A DNA stretch of 64,000 nucleotides. Origin: Stratiolaelaps scimitus. Lineage: Eukaryota; Arthropoda; Arachnida; Mesostigmata; Laelapidae. The position numbers and the translations under genes were made by a program. Location: positions 11,545,501 to 11,609,500 of the forward strand of contig JABWDB010000007.1 in NCBI GenBank assembly GCA_019614645.1. The letters are read 5' to 3'. Position 1 is the first letter of the stretch, and every line of letters begins with the position of its first letter. Positions 12,699 to 23,857 of the stretch are shown here, piece by piece. The notes beneath the pieces were generated by a model. It made no database searches and had not been told where the DNA came from. It saw nothing but the letters and a program-made list of their open reading frames with translations.

Positions 12699-14367
12699 TT
12701 TCATTCCTGCACTGCAGAGCCAGGGGTCTAGGTTTTCGAGCAGAGACGAAAGCTTTTCTAATGCCAACGCCGTATCGGTTATATGGAGCCCTCAAATTGT
12801 CGAGTCAAACTGAGATCGCCGTCTGAAGTGAGCTATGCCATTCCATTTGTGATGGATGACCGCATTGTGCTATCTTATTTGTTCTGTCCGAAGAATCAAA
12901 ACCAGACCGCTTAGAACTGCTTCTTTATCAAACCTTGTCCAGTTCCTCGCGTTCGGTATGGAGCGGCGAAATCGTGGTGCGTGTGTGGTCCATTGATGTT
13001 ATGTTAGTGTATGACATTGCAACACTATCTGTATTGCTTCATACCTATCATACATTTCTACTCGTACTATCAAAGGAGCTCCTTGAGGCTGACCTCTGCA
13101 CGAGAACAAATATGATTATTGTCTGACAGACCCATTGGAGCTGCGGCTGCATGTCCCCATGTTCATCTACTTGGCGAAGATAAGTGCATGGGTAAAAGCC
13201 TTGGTCTGCCCAGTCTCTCGGGCCAATTCGACGAATCGAGACCTGCGAATATCTAGACACGGTGGAAACCGATCCCAAGGCAGACACACCATATGCCTCA
13301 ACCGAAACCAGATGACTCCAAACAGCTGTGCACAGTTTTTCAATCCAACTACTGCTTTGCCTAATGTATACATTGTGTCCTTGTTTCCTGTGAGGAGATC
13401 TAACCTGGAGACGATCGAGGCTGCAGAACACAGCGCAGACTAAAATTTCAATAGCTTATTGTTAATGGAACACTGGTCTCTAAACAACAACAAAATAGCG
13501 CGTTCCACCAAAACCGTGCTCCCAGACACAAAGGCGGGCTCGGCACTAATGTGTAAATGCATTATCGATCTGTTTTGTCGTGTCAGCCTCATAAAATTCA
13601 AGTCTCCTCGATGTGGGCGAACAAGCTTGCACAGCAAGCCGCTTTTCTGGAGAGAGTCTTGTCAGCAAATATTGCTCGAGAAATAGATTCGCTCCGCTAT
13701 CCATGTACAGTTATTACGATACTCGGATAGTAATGCGAAATTAATCGCCTTAACCCGCCGCACAAGCCGACTGGTCATTCTTCCCCTTCCCATTGGAACA
13801 CCATGTTAATTGGACATAGTTGCAGCGTCCATGTTTTTCGCTGTGTCATCGAAATATCCCTGTAAGCTGCCCAATATGAGGAAAGGCAAGAGTGAGAGAT
13901 GGAGAGAGAGAGAATAAGCTATGTAGGTAGGTGTACAATAACATCTTCGCTATCTATATTATAGTATCTGGCAAAGCACAGAGGTCAGAATGAACGAGAA
14001 ACGAACATACATGCATGCACACACCAAGAAACACTAACACAAATATTAGCAATTATGTGTGTCGCCTATGTATTATATTTATTGATATGAATGAAGTCGA
14101 TGACGATGATGATAGTAACGTATATTTCGGTAATAACAAACTCCACCTGCCGACCAGCGATAATTTCGTTTTTCTATCAAATATATATATATATATAAAA
14201 AATCGTCATCATATATATCATAAATCGAACTCTTCAATAAACGATTCACGCCTGATTTCTGCTTCCGTCAGTTTGATATTTGTCCCGCGCCTCCATTGAT
14301 CAATAGTAGTTGCTTCAACATTTCGAATCATCAACATTTGCACACACGTCTCGTTCACTATTCGCAG

Positions 14368-14521
14368 ATGATGGAGCAATCGTCGACTTCATCAATGTTG
14401 CTCATGTCAGCCTCGATGAAATCATCCCGACCGGAGTCCGTCGCCAGCATCGGTTCGCTCAACTCGACGAAAAGTGCACCAGCAAAGGCTCAACAGCCTC
14501 AGGCAACTGACTTCGCTGAAT
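14368..14521 (+). CDS. NAV/sickie orthologue, internal exon 3
   Basis: This 154-nt exon follows the acceptor TTCACTATTCGCAG and begins in phase 0, as exon 2 requires. It encodes MMEQSSTSSMLLMSASMKSS and then RPESVASIGSLNSTKSAPAK, a Ser-rich segment like the phosphosite-rich NAV linker. The donor is the weak GTACGC, one base into a codon. No better GT precedes the in-frame stop about 45 nt downstream. Splicing to exon 4 creates a Trp codon, giving FAEWSPYKRR, reminiscent of the 'AKEW' context in vertebrate NAV2. The exon begins with ATG, but an internal phase-0 exon explains it better than a start. Confidence 0.68.
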
Positions 14522-14943
14522 GTACGCGCAAATTGAACTCTTATCTAAAATATGCTCAGTTATGATGTTCACGTGACGGAGAATGAATAGAAATACATAG
14601 ATTACTCAGGAGCGTAGGATGTCTGACCGTAGGACAATTACGGGAAATGTCATCGATAATTAATGTTTTCTGAGTCATTCATAGATTGTATATGCAAGCA
14701 CAGACGAGATAAACGAGCGTACAACGACTGCATATACTAATAATTACTATTATTATTATTATTATTATTATTAGTATTTATAAATCGTCATCATCATTAT
14801 AAATCGTATTACAATCTGTTGTTATCAATCAAATTCACCTTCTGGCAACATCATGCGCATTCATTCGATTCATTCCGGAGTTATAATGAATTTGTGCTTC
14901 TTGCCTCGCGTTGATGACATTGTTATTTTTCGATGCGTATTAG
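14522..14943 (+). other. NAV intron between exons 3 and 4
   Basis: A short 422-nt intron, from GTACGC to CGTATTAG. It contains an (ATT)n microsatellite at 14749-14773. No other feature was seen. Confidence 0.6.
14749..14773. repeat. (ATT)n microsatellite
   Basis: ATT repeat, about 25 nt, in the short intron between NAV exons 3 and 4. Confidence 0.9.
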
Positions 14944-15308
14944 GGTCCCCTTACAAACGGCGGGGAGGTTCGGGCGACGATGCCTACGCAACGCTCGAGG
15001 GTATCCAGAGGGCGTACCTGCACCAGCAGGAGCAACAGCAGCAGCTACAATGGCAGCAGGCCATGGCCAATCCGACATCTGGCGTCAGCAATGCCGGCAA
15101 TTGTCACAGTAACGGCCAGGGTCAAAATATAGGGTCATCGCTCGCCTCACAAGGACCCTCAGGCCATCACCTCATGCACCACCCGTCACTGCACCCGCCG
15201 CGCACCAACAAGAGTCTTCTTCATGAAGCTGAGTCCATGGAAAGTCTCTTGAGTGCCCATTCACAACAGCAGCAACAGCAGCAGCAGCAGCAGATGGCTC
15301 ATGTCCAG
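14944..15308 (+). CDS. NAV/sickie orthologue, internal exon 4 (polyglutamine)
   Basis: This 365-nt exon follows CGTATTAG and ends at CAG before GTTTGT. Its first two bases complete the Trp codon begun in exon 3, and it ends in phase 0. It encodes SPYKRRGGSGDDAYATLEGI and then a Gln-rich run. A Gly/Asn/His-rich central part follows, then NKSLLHEAESMESLLSAH and a pure run of ten Gln (15264-15293) made of CAA/CAG codons with six consecutive CAGs. The DAYATLEG segment is a Tyr motif shared with exon 2 and with the exon at 52.75 kb. Charged Glu/Leu patches around ESMESLL could be a short helix. Polyglutamine runs are common in disordered linkers of arthropod cytoskeletal proteins. Confidence 0.75.
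15264..15293 (+). repeat. Coding CAA/CAG (polyglutamine) tract
   Basis: Ten consecutive Gln codons in frame inside NAV exon 4; the last six are pure CAG. Such tracts are prone to length variation. Confidence 0.9.
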
Positions 15309-16620
15309 GTTTGTATCTGGGCTAGGTTTACCGAACGACAGAGATATTATATGAAACAAAAATGGACCAATAAAAACATTCACATAGAATCATTTAGGAA
15401 TACTTCGACAACCTAGGCAGAGTAGTCTTGTTACAAAAACAGAATCGACACTTATTACCCAATATATATATATATATTATATATATACATACATATGCAT
15501 ATATATATATATATATGTAGGGTATACCTGTGTGTGATTATTATGATTATCACGAGGATAAAACACAGACACGACGGTGACCGACGTCCGTTCAGTGGCT
15601 AGAAGCACAATTTAACCTTTGTCTCGGTGTGAATCCGACCGGCGTGATTACGTGCGTGTGACGAGTCCAACAGATCGTATCTTGATAACAAGCGAATGTT
15701 AATCCTGAGCTGAAATCAGCAGCCAGCCCCGATGCATTCACCGTATCCACGAGTGCCGCATGAATCTGTTGACTTAATGACAGATACGTGAATGAATACT
15801 CCTGCTCGTCCAGAACTGCAAAATAGTAGAACAACACACGATGTCAACGTCGCTGAAAATATGATTTTCAAAAAATAGTTCCTTCCTATTCTATTCTGTT
15901 TCCCCAAATTGAAAGATACATCTTTCTTAAGATTAAGAAATTAGTAAATTAGTAACCGCGGACAATTGATGTACAGTTGTAAACACTGTCGATCTCTCCA
16001 TGTATGTTACTCGGCGTTGTTTTTCTCTTTTTGTTATTCAGGTTACACAAATAGATTTATTAATTGCATTTTTTTCTAGTCTAGTGTCATCGTGGCCACC
16101 TGCTACGAATTCGCCCGCTGCTTGTTCATGCCCTCCCCTACCCTTAACGCAAATTGCTAGCCATGCCATAATAATTGTCCTCATGTGAACATTTCTAACT
16201 TTTCTTTCCTATGTAATACTGAATCTATGGATTCAATCTATTCACCTTCAAAGCCCAAAACGTACCGAAAAACATTCCGCTTGTATTTTAATATGCTTCC
16301 TCATCTATTATGGTACTTTCCCAAGACAATGTCAGAGACCCCAGTAAAATGTCACCTCGCTATGGCAAACGAATCCTTCCCGATTACCTAATATAGAATG
16401 ATACTACCGTACATCCGGTGTGGGAAGTATGTCGATATTTCCTCTCTAGCTAATTTGCTCGAATGCCCCTATTGTAGTTGTGCATGACACCAATTGGTTG
16501 CCTCCGAAAAAAAAACAAATCAGTCAGAAGTAACCCAAATGCCTGCTACTTCCGAATGTTCCCTTCTCGTGCGTGTCCCTGACCTGCTCGGACCTGGCTA
16601 TGCTCCCTCGCTCCATCCAG
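15309..16620 (+). other. NAV intron between exons 4 and 5
   Basis: This 1,312-nt intron contains a long imperfect (TA)n tract at 15462-15516. It ends in a pyrimidine-rich acceptor, CTCCCTCGCTCCATCCAG. No AG occurs in the roughly 80 bases before that acceptor, which fixes the start of exon 5. Confidence 0.65.
15462..15516. repeat. Imperfect (TA)n microsatellite
   Basis: About 55 nt of TA with interruptions (ACATACATATGC). Confidence 0.9.
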
Positions 16621-17271
16621 TCGGAGAGCTATCAAGGTCAGCATCAGACAACCACCCATCATGGAATCCATCACAACCAACACCAACAGCAGCTGCATCA
16701 GAACAGCCAGTTAATGTCTAGCAGCACTGGCAGTCCTGGTCAACAGACCCTGCAGCACATGAGGCTGATGATGCAGGCCCGCTCTCCCCACTCCAGCTCC
16801 CCGAACAGCAATAACAACAGCCCAAATGTAAACTTGAATACCAGCCCCTATAGCTCACCTCAGAAGGTGGTCCCTCAAAAGAAAAACAGCAGCAGCAGCT
16901 CGACTTGCTCCCAACATTCGTCCATTTGTTACTCACCTCCGTCGACGCCGCAGCGCTCGCACTCCTCAATGTCCCACCACCGTTTTGATACGGCCACCCC
17001 ATCAAGCTACCCTGTGCAGTACTCACCGACGACCGGCACTGCCCGCTCGTTGATGGGTTCCGCTTTGACCTCGTCCTCATCCCCAACCTCGACCTCAGCC
17101 TCCACCTCGATCTCACCCTACAACCAACCTCAGTACCAACAGACAACATCAGCTTACGCATCGTCTTCGCTCAAGATTAATCGTGCCGAACGGAGGCAGC
17201 CTCTGGACTACGCCAGCAAGACGCTGCCGCACAACGCGACAATGGCAGGCGGAAGCTCCCGACTTCCCCAG
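16621..17271 (+). CDS. NAV/sickie orthologue, internal exon 5 (large Ser/Pro/Gln-rich exon)
   Basis: This 651-nt, 217-codon exon is in phase 0 at both ends, with donor CAG|GTATCA. It opens SESYQGQHQ, has a His/Gln-rich run, and then a long Ser/Pro/Asn/Thr-rich segment with proline-directed sites (SPHSSSPNS, SPYSSPQK, YSPPSTPQ, SPTSTSAS). Near the end come KINRAERRQPLDYASKTLPH and GGSSRLPQ. The TLPxx and SRLPQ patches resemble the repeated 'STLPRK' elements upstream of the NAV coiled coil. The exon encodes disordered linker, likely phosphorylated and a partner-docking region. The same frame stays open past the donor to a TAG at 17326, so unspliced RNA would end in a second Gln run. Coding status is strong from length and composition. 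Confidence 0.8.
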
Positions 17272-18442
17272 GTATCAAATAGAGATTTCGGGAAACAACA
17301 ACAGCAACAACAACAACACCAGCAATAGCAGGCGTTAAAACGCGAAAAGCTTAGCGAACGCAGCGAAACCTATAATCGGTCAGATATATATATATATGCG
17401 CATCTCGAACGAATCTCACAACAGGAACAGAAACGGAACTCTCATTTGCCGCACGATACCTATATATTTTGTATATTTATATCTATCTCTCTATCTCCAT
17501 CTCTCTCTCTGCACACAGGTGATGGTGATATTTTCACAAACAAGGGAACAGCGCACCTCTGTAACTCTTCTAGCGTTGTTACCGTTGTTCCAATTAAAGG
17601 GATGCATTAAGCAAACGCATAACACGACACATAATGGTTTAGCTTATCTATTAGGTGGCGGTACACGAATCTACTGAAACGTCGGTAAAGGATAATAACC
17701 GCATCACGCACACCAGACACTATGGCTTTAACCATTTACTTAACACGGTACACAGGCACTTGTACTCAATACTCTACATATCAGAGCATAGCAGAACTCT
17801 GAATCTGATCAGTGAGGTGCAAAGATTACAAAATCTGTATTGCTTGCAAATGCTCCGTTGGGCGGGATCTGAACGCCAACCGGAACTATGGAATGAGAAA
17901 CCCACTGATAAAAAACAGCGGGTAGATATCTCCTCTTCTTTGCGCGACACAATCATGAAAGGTGGTTAGCTTCCACTCGGGATACATGCTTGAACTTCAA
18001 TTGCACATTTCGCCATATGGCTATTCAACCAACCTACTGGTATAGAGCATCTGTAATATAATAGCTGGATGGATCTTGTCTGAAAATGTTATCCCAAATA
18101 CCCCACCCATTGAAGACTACCTGCCGTTCATCCGTGATACACTTCACTTCTTTGCACGCATCCATAACTCCCTATAATGGCTACTCCATGAGTCATCCAA
18201 TCTGGCCTTCGCGAGGGGTTTTCATCTAATGTTCACATGCATTCATTTATCCTTCCGAATAGTCCTATACGCTTTCCAAACCTAGCTCATTCACATAATC
18301 CTAACTCAAAATAGAACACTCTATTGACGTTTGGCACTTACCCTATGGACGTTCCCACCATTGGCACTAAGCGTTCGCACTGATAGAGCACTTAATCCGG
18401 TGTAGAGTCGCACTTCGTACTGTTGTTATATATATATACATA

Positions 18443-18481
<39 letters not shown>

Positions 18482-19375
18482 GGGTGGGCAAAAGTATACA
18501 GTTGTGTAAAACATAGGTCTACAGTTAGCAAAAAGTAGGCCTAGAGTTGAAACAGAGCTTCTGTCCACCGAAAAGCCACATTTTCCAAACTATAAACTTG
18601 CGTGTTACCCTTCTGCAAAGCTATTCTATGCCTGCTCCGCCCCCACATATATGCATATGTGTTCCTTTACGTCATGAGCCAAATATACCCTAGTGTTGAT
18701 CTATGTGCTGTCTAATTACCTTGAGACTTGACAACTTTAGTCTTCTTCTCAGCTCATGGCTGGTGCCAGTCGACTTCGATAAAGCAACATGAAATCCCGA
18801 TTATTCACCTACTGAATACAGTAGTCAATAAAATAGCGATAGTTTACTACCAATAGCGATGGAATGGCGATTACAGTGATTTGAACTAACGAAACAAACG
18901 CATGCGAACAACCCTTACCAACGAATGACGATGCGAAGGTCAGCGACCTACTAGGCCACCCTATGTCTTCTACTAGTGTACCGACAAAAAATAAGCCAAA
19001 CTTGAAATGGCTTAACGAATTGCTAGCTTCGTTGGATGCCGCCATTCGTCAGAGTTCATGGCTCGAATTAATATCCGGAACAGTCCGACCGGATAAGATA
19101 GCTAAACCGTTTTAGGACCTTTACAAGTCACCTGACATCTCTTGCCGATTCGACATTGGTAAACCAACACTAGTTCTATAAAGAAAAAAAAGTAGCTAGG
19201 CATAACAAATCGCGTGGTCTTTCTTAAATTTCGAACGTTTGTTGAAACGATGAACATCGGAACTTTTTTTTCTCAGTGATTATCTAACGAGCGTACACGC
19301 ATATTAACGTGGTCTTCTCTCTTGTTGTGACTGCTCAATCGGTGCAATCCGGTGATGGTGTTCCCGCGATCTCAG
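17272..19375 (+). other. NAV intron between exons 5 and 6
   Basis: This 2,104-nt intron contains (TA)n tracts at 17384-17397 and 18427-18479. From about 18498 to 18640 it holds one copy of a diverged repeat whose second copy lies downstream of exon 6. A CAA/CAG-rich stretch directly after the donor continues the exon 5 frame. Confidence 0.55.
18427..18479. repeat. (TA)n microsatellite
   Basis: Two TA runs separated by a short ACATAACTAC interruption, total about 53 nt. Confidence 0.9.
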
Positions 19376-19463
19376 GGAGGCTCCCGCTTCTTGTACGGCG
19401 GCTCTCCGGGTGTGAGCCACGTCACTCCTCCGAGAGGCGTACGCTTTCCCAAAGACGATGAAG
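19376..19463 (+). CDS. NAV/sickie orthologue, internal exon 6 (88-nt exon)
   Basis: This small exon is required because exon 5 ends in phase 0 while exon 7 needs one preceding base. The segment after CCCGCGATCTCAG satisfies both: it starts in phase 0, has 29 whole codons and ends with one G before GTTCGT. That G plus the first two bases of exon 7 makes a Gly codon. It encodes GGSRFLYGGSPGVSHVTPPR and then GVRFPKDDE, rich in Gly and aromatic/basic residues. In vertebrate NAVs the same position, just before the coiled coil, holds a Ser/Arg/Gly-rich sequence ending in acidic residues. The assignment is by phase and position, not by strong similarity. Confidence 0.65.
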
Positions 19464-20227
19464 GTTCGTATGAGCAAATATACAGACAAACAACAGCGTC
19501 AGCAAAAAAGCAAGCTTACTGTCGAGATGTACTAAGTCAACAGTTTGGTAAACAAAAAAAACATAGGCTTCCAGTTACGGAGAGAAATTGGCTTTCACGA
19601 TAAACGAACGCAATTAGAAGGCTACTTTTATCCTAGCCGTGAACCTATCTTCTCCAAACTGTAGACTTACGTCTTGATCTACTGAAAGCCTGTGCTCCCT
19701 AGGTCATATTAAGAGTGGGTCAATGTTTCTAGATGAAGTGCTTCCGTGTGAAAGGGCTTGTCTCACGTATATCGACGTTATTTATTTTCCTCGGGATTCG
19801 ATCTATTTGTGGGCCTGAGCTGGGATTTTTGGCCGTTTTAGAAATTTGCCAATCTCGTTTTTAGTGGTATATAATAGTTTCTGAGTTAGCAGTATATGTA
19901 TTTAAAGCGGAAGCGGTACCGTGGACGTTAAATGTTGGCTGAGAGTCAGCCCGAAAAAGTTTAGTTTAGTATATGTATTTAAACAGGCTTAGGTCCCAAT
20001 GAACGACTTCATACTATTTGCAAGAACAAGCATCAAGATTAAGCTTCTCATTCATATTACAATATGGAAGCTAGTGGCAAATTGATTTCATACGTTCACA
20101 ATAGGTCATATTGTTAATTAAGTTAATTAACACGAGCACCTAAAACTTTGGCTCAAAAGCACAAGGGACTAAGTCCATCTGAAATATGGCCATTTTAGCT
20201 TCCCCTATTCACGGAACCACTTCATAT

Positions 20228-20277
<50 letters not shown>

Positions 20278-20418
20278 ACTGACTTGTTGTCCATAAGATC
20301 CGATTCCTGCCAAATCACCCCTAAACATACGAGCTTCTTGTTGTTGAATCATTAAACATCGTTATTCTCCTAATTATAATATAATAATAATTATTACTAT
20401 CACGAATGTGTTCTACAG
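19464..20418 (+). other. NAV intron between exons 6 and 7
   Basis: This 955-nt intron contains a diverged repeat copy (about 19540-19699), a 16-bp direct repeat (19891-19906 and 19968-19983), a near-palindrome at 20113-20131 and a long (TA)n tract at 20224-20274. It ends at TGTTCTACAG. Confidence 0.6.
20224..20274. repeat. (TA)n microsatellite
   Basis: About 51 nt of TA with two C interruptions, about 145 nt before NAV exon 7. Confidence 0.9.
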
Positions 20419-20582
20419 GTGGTTGTGGTGGCCTGGGGTCCACGCTATCGCTGGTGTCAACGACGTCCTCAATGTACTCCTCACCAGAGGAGCGGCACGC
20501 CCTTGAGCTCAGGAGGCTCCGTAAGGAGCTCGAGCACTCGAACGACAAGGTCGTCACACTCACCGCTCAGCTCACCACAAAT
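20419..20582 (+). CDS. NAV/sickie orthologue, internal exon 7 (start of coiled coil)
   Basis: This 164-nt exon lies between TGTTCTACAG and the canonical donor GTAAGT. It gives the strongest family evidence in the window. It encodes GCGGLGSTLSLVSTTSSMYS, then SPEERHALELRRLRKELEH and SNDKVVTLTAQLTTN. Vertebrate NAV1-3 read 'GSSLSLVS.TSS.YS..EEK...EI.KLRREL..SQEKV..LT.QL.AN' at this point. The match runs nearly the whole length, and the exon stops exactly before the conserved 'AH.VAAFEQSL' continuation. It begins the first NAV coiled coil, used for self-association. The exon ends in phase 0. The following exon, which should start AHxVAAFE, was not located downstream. Confidence 0.9.
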
Positions 20583-23041
20583 GTAAGTAAAGCCTGTATA
20601 AACTTACAGATAGATATCTAGATAGAATGAACGAACGAGTGGATACCGTATATCGGATAACCTTGCTGTGGCTATATATCTCACTCACGAGCATCGTGAG
20701 CTGATTTCTCGATGATTTAGTTTTCATATCCGAAAGGAGTTCGGTGAGGGTTCCGTTAACTGACCATTTTGTGGCCACAAATTCTGTCTTCAGCGCACCA
20801 AACGATGATTATTTGGTCGAGCATTATGACAAGTGCACTACACTTTTATGTAGTCGAGTGTTAGAACGACCCATATGTACACGATTTATTTTTGCTCTTA
20901 TTGAATTCAATAATAGTACCATGCCGCGATAATCGCTCGTAGAGGCTAAAACAATTATGAGCGAACATGAGCCAAATCGTAAATCAGCGTCGGCTTCACA
21001 GGGCGAAAATGCCACAGATGATCACTGTGCGGGTCGAGTTAGGCTCAAGTAAGCCACTGTAGGCCACGTTCGCCTCGGGACCCACAGCGGGATCAATGAG
21101 GTCGTGAACAGGCTTGACTTCACGACTCCGAGCTGACAAAAAAAAAGCAACACTCAAATTGGTCAGCAGTCAAATTGAATAAGAGGCATTGGCTAACTTT
21201 CAAACGTGCTTCCTAAGGGAGACAACGGTGAAATACTATGTGAAATGTTTCTTACCTACACAAGCCACCGTGTCTGCCCTAAACTGCACATGCGCTTATC
21301 TCCATAGAAGTGTGCTGGACTTATCGGACAATCACAGCTAAGAAGAGTAAGACCAATGACACCGAAAATAGAGAAAGGTGAACACCAGTCACTCCTTAGT
21401 GATTTTTCGACGAACTTGGGCGTTACTCGAGGCAATTTGGGTGCTGACTCTTCGTGGGCAATTACATGCGACGGTACGGATCGTCACTCCCTTTTGTGAC
21501 TCCGCACGAAGGGAAATAATTATCGGGAAGATCGTATTGATTCGCGTATATATTTCATTTATTATCATTATTACTACTATTATTATTATCACTACTGTTT
21601 AGTACAGTTTTACTATACATTGTACCACTAATTCTGTATATGGGTAATTGCGTTGTTTTCGAGCTGCCGATGAGCTGCTGTTCATCTGTGTCGTACATGC
21701 GTTTAGACGTGCTTCATTTCTAAAGCACAGGGTGCTTCGACGATGATGTCGCTATCGTAGTGAACCATTGGATTGCAATGGACACTGCATTTGTACGAGT
21801 TAACGATAGCGCAAAGTGTCAAATCTTTTTGGCTTCCATCTGGGCGACATTAACGATCCCATGATCTCTGTATGTTGTATGTCGGACCTCACGTCAGGAA
21901 CTCCCTGTGAAACACCCATCATGTTCGTGATTGGCCTCTTCGTTCGAAGCCATAGCCCCGATATGTACGGACATCGATGGCATACTGATGTACAGTACCA
22001 AACCACTTACACCGATACAACGCTGACATAGTACCACAGTGGCAATGAAAATTACCCTCTATATCTCTCGTTGCTGCTCGCCCTGCCCCCATAATATTGC
22101 CACCACCGTCATCCGCGTTCATTTCCAAGGCGAAAATTCCCATCGGATGAACACACTCGTCCAGTCGAATCGCTTTCCGATTGCACAATCCATCGCTGAC
22201 ACCTGAACCACAGTATCTGTTTAATACCAGTCAGCATCCGTGTGCAGAGGGAACGATGATATCCACACGGTCGCGTCGATATCACCGGTATCACTCTGGC
22301 TCTGCGAAAGCTCACGTCAGTCTCGCCAACCCATCGGTTGCTTCTTCTTCTCGGCTGTTTCTTTTTTTTGTTTCTGATGAAGGCGAGCATCGTTCTGTTA
22401 CGTGTACACATATGCGTCAGCAGTCCGCGGGAAGAACGCTGAGAACGATGCGGGGCTGATCAAACGAAATCAGCGTGTGTTGTTTACGTCGGAAAAGGCA
22501 GAAGAGACTCGAATGGCGGGGCATGGAAACAGGACGAGCGCGGGAGAAATTGAGAGAGAGAGAGAGAGGGGCTGAGCGAGCTGGACGTCGTTAAGGCGAA
22601 TGCAATGCGAACCTATTCAATTTGGGACGACCGGCGGAGATTGCTCTGCAATTACTATTAATATAATCGCTGTGATCGCAATTCGCGGTGATCGGAGCGT
22701 CATGTTGAGAGCAAGACTTCGCTTGTCCATATGTATATTTATATTATCGTTGTTGCCTTTCCTCTCTTGTTTAGTGAGCTTGAACTACTAGTGCAGCGGC
22801 TGGCTTGATCATCATCTGCTCGTCGTTGTTTTGTTCAGATGCTGTCACTGCTGCTTTGTGTTCGCAAATAAATATATCGAAGATGAAACAGAGAGAGAGA
22901 GAGAGAGTGAAGGAACAACAACAACGTTGCAACTTGCAAATTTTTGTTCTATTTGGTTGTTATGATTATTATTAGGATTGAATTATTATTAATCCTATTC
23001 TTACTGATTAATAATTACAAATTAGTAAACCATTCGCAAAC

Positions 23042-23067
23042 ATATATGTATATATATATATATATAT
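23042..23067. repeat. (TA)n microsatellite
   Basis: About 26 nt of TA with one G interruption. Confidence 0.9.
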
Positions 23068-23817
23068 TTACTTGCAGGCAAAATATATTTCTGTCAGCTC
23101 TGATGCTGGTAAACATACTTTTTTTTTCTACAAGATTTTGTGACACGAGTGTAAGCGGGTTAAAATCGCGACCAGTTCTCTTTAAATCATTGAACCTCAC
23201 GTGCAGCCCTTGGTTGACCACAGACCTATGATCACACTATGGTTGACCGTTGCATAAGGATCTCCACAAATCTTCGGCTTACATTACATAATCTGCATTA
23301 CAAATAGCCACGATTCACAGCTAAAAGTTGCAGACGCTAACGACGAGCTCGTCTGTTCCGGTCGTTCGGGTTTAGTGGGGCAGGGTTAGCCGGCCATAAA
23401 GAGCCGATAAACGCTATCTCTTTCTATTGTTTGTGAAAATAATAAAATTCTTCATCTTGTTGCGACTATCGCACAACGACCCACCAATACGAAGTTTGTG
23501 GGAATCAGCATGATCCTTCAATGATCATGTCATCTGCATCCACAAGGTGGCTCGCCAAGAGGCGTAACATAAATTAGAGGGGCAAACATGCGAGGTGAGC
23601 ATTGCATTTTGCCGCTGAGGAAAAACGTCTCAACGAGTCAAGTCATCACGACAAATTACACCCTCTGTGGCTTGCTTTTTGGATGATTGAGTGGCCATCA
23701 TTTCTTACGCTACTTCGTCCAGTCAGATAGTTTAACGCTTGTATGTGTTGTTGAGCGTTACAAAGATTACTGGAAGCGAGCGAGCGAGCGCCGCCTAAGC
23801 AGAGACAAATATACAGA

Positions 23818-23857
23818 CTCTCTCTCTCTTATATATATATATATATATATATATATA
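23818..23857. repeat. Compound (CT)n-(TA)n microsatellite
   Basis: A CT run passes directly into a TA run. Confidence 0.9.

Larger units (their letters stand above)
11790..14367 (+). other. NAV intron between exons 2 and 3
   Basis: This 2,578-nt intron holds a (CAT)n tract at 12348-12372, a near-perfect foldback hairpin at 12636-12698, a (GA)n tract near 13902-13913 and a (TA)n tract at 14181-14197. No exon was recognised. Confidence 0.6.

Noticed and set aside
14368..14565. Reading exon 3 as a gene start because it opens ATGATG
   Set aside because: It sits directly after a good acceptor in the phase required by exon 2, and the frame hits a stop soon after the donor. An internal exon explains it better.
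17655..17969. 104-residue frame that looked transposon-like
   Set aside because: It has no reverse transcriptase, integrase or transposase motif and lies within a NAV intron.
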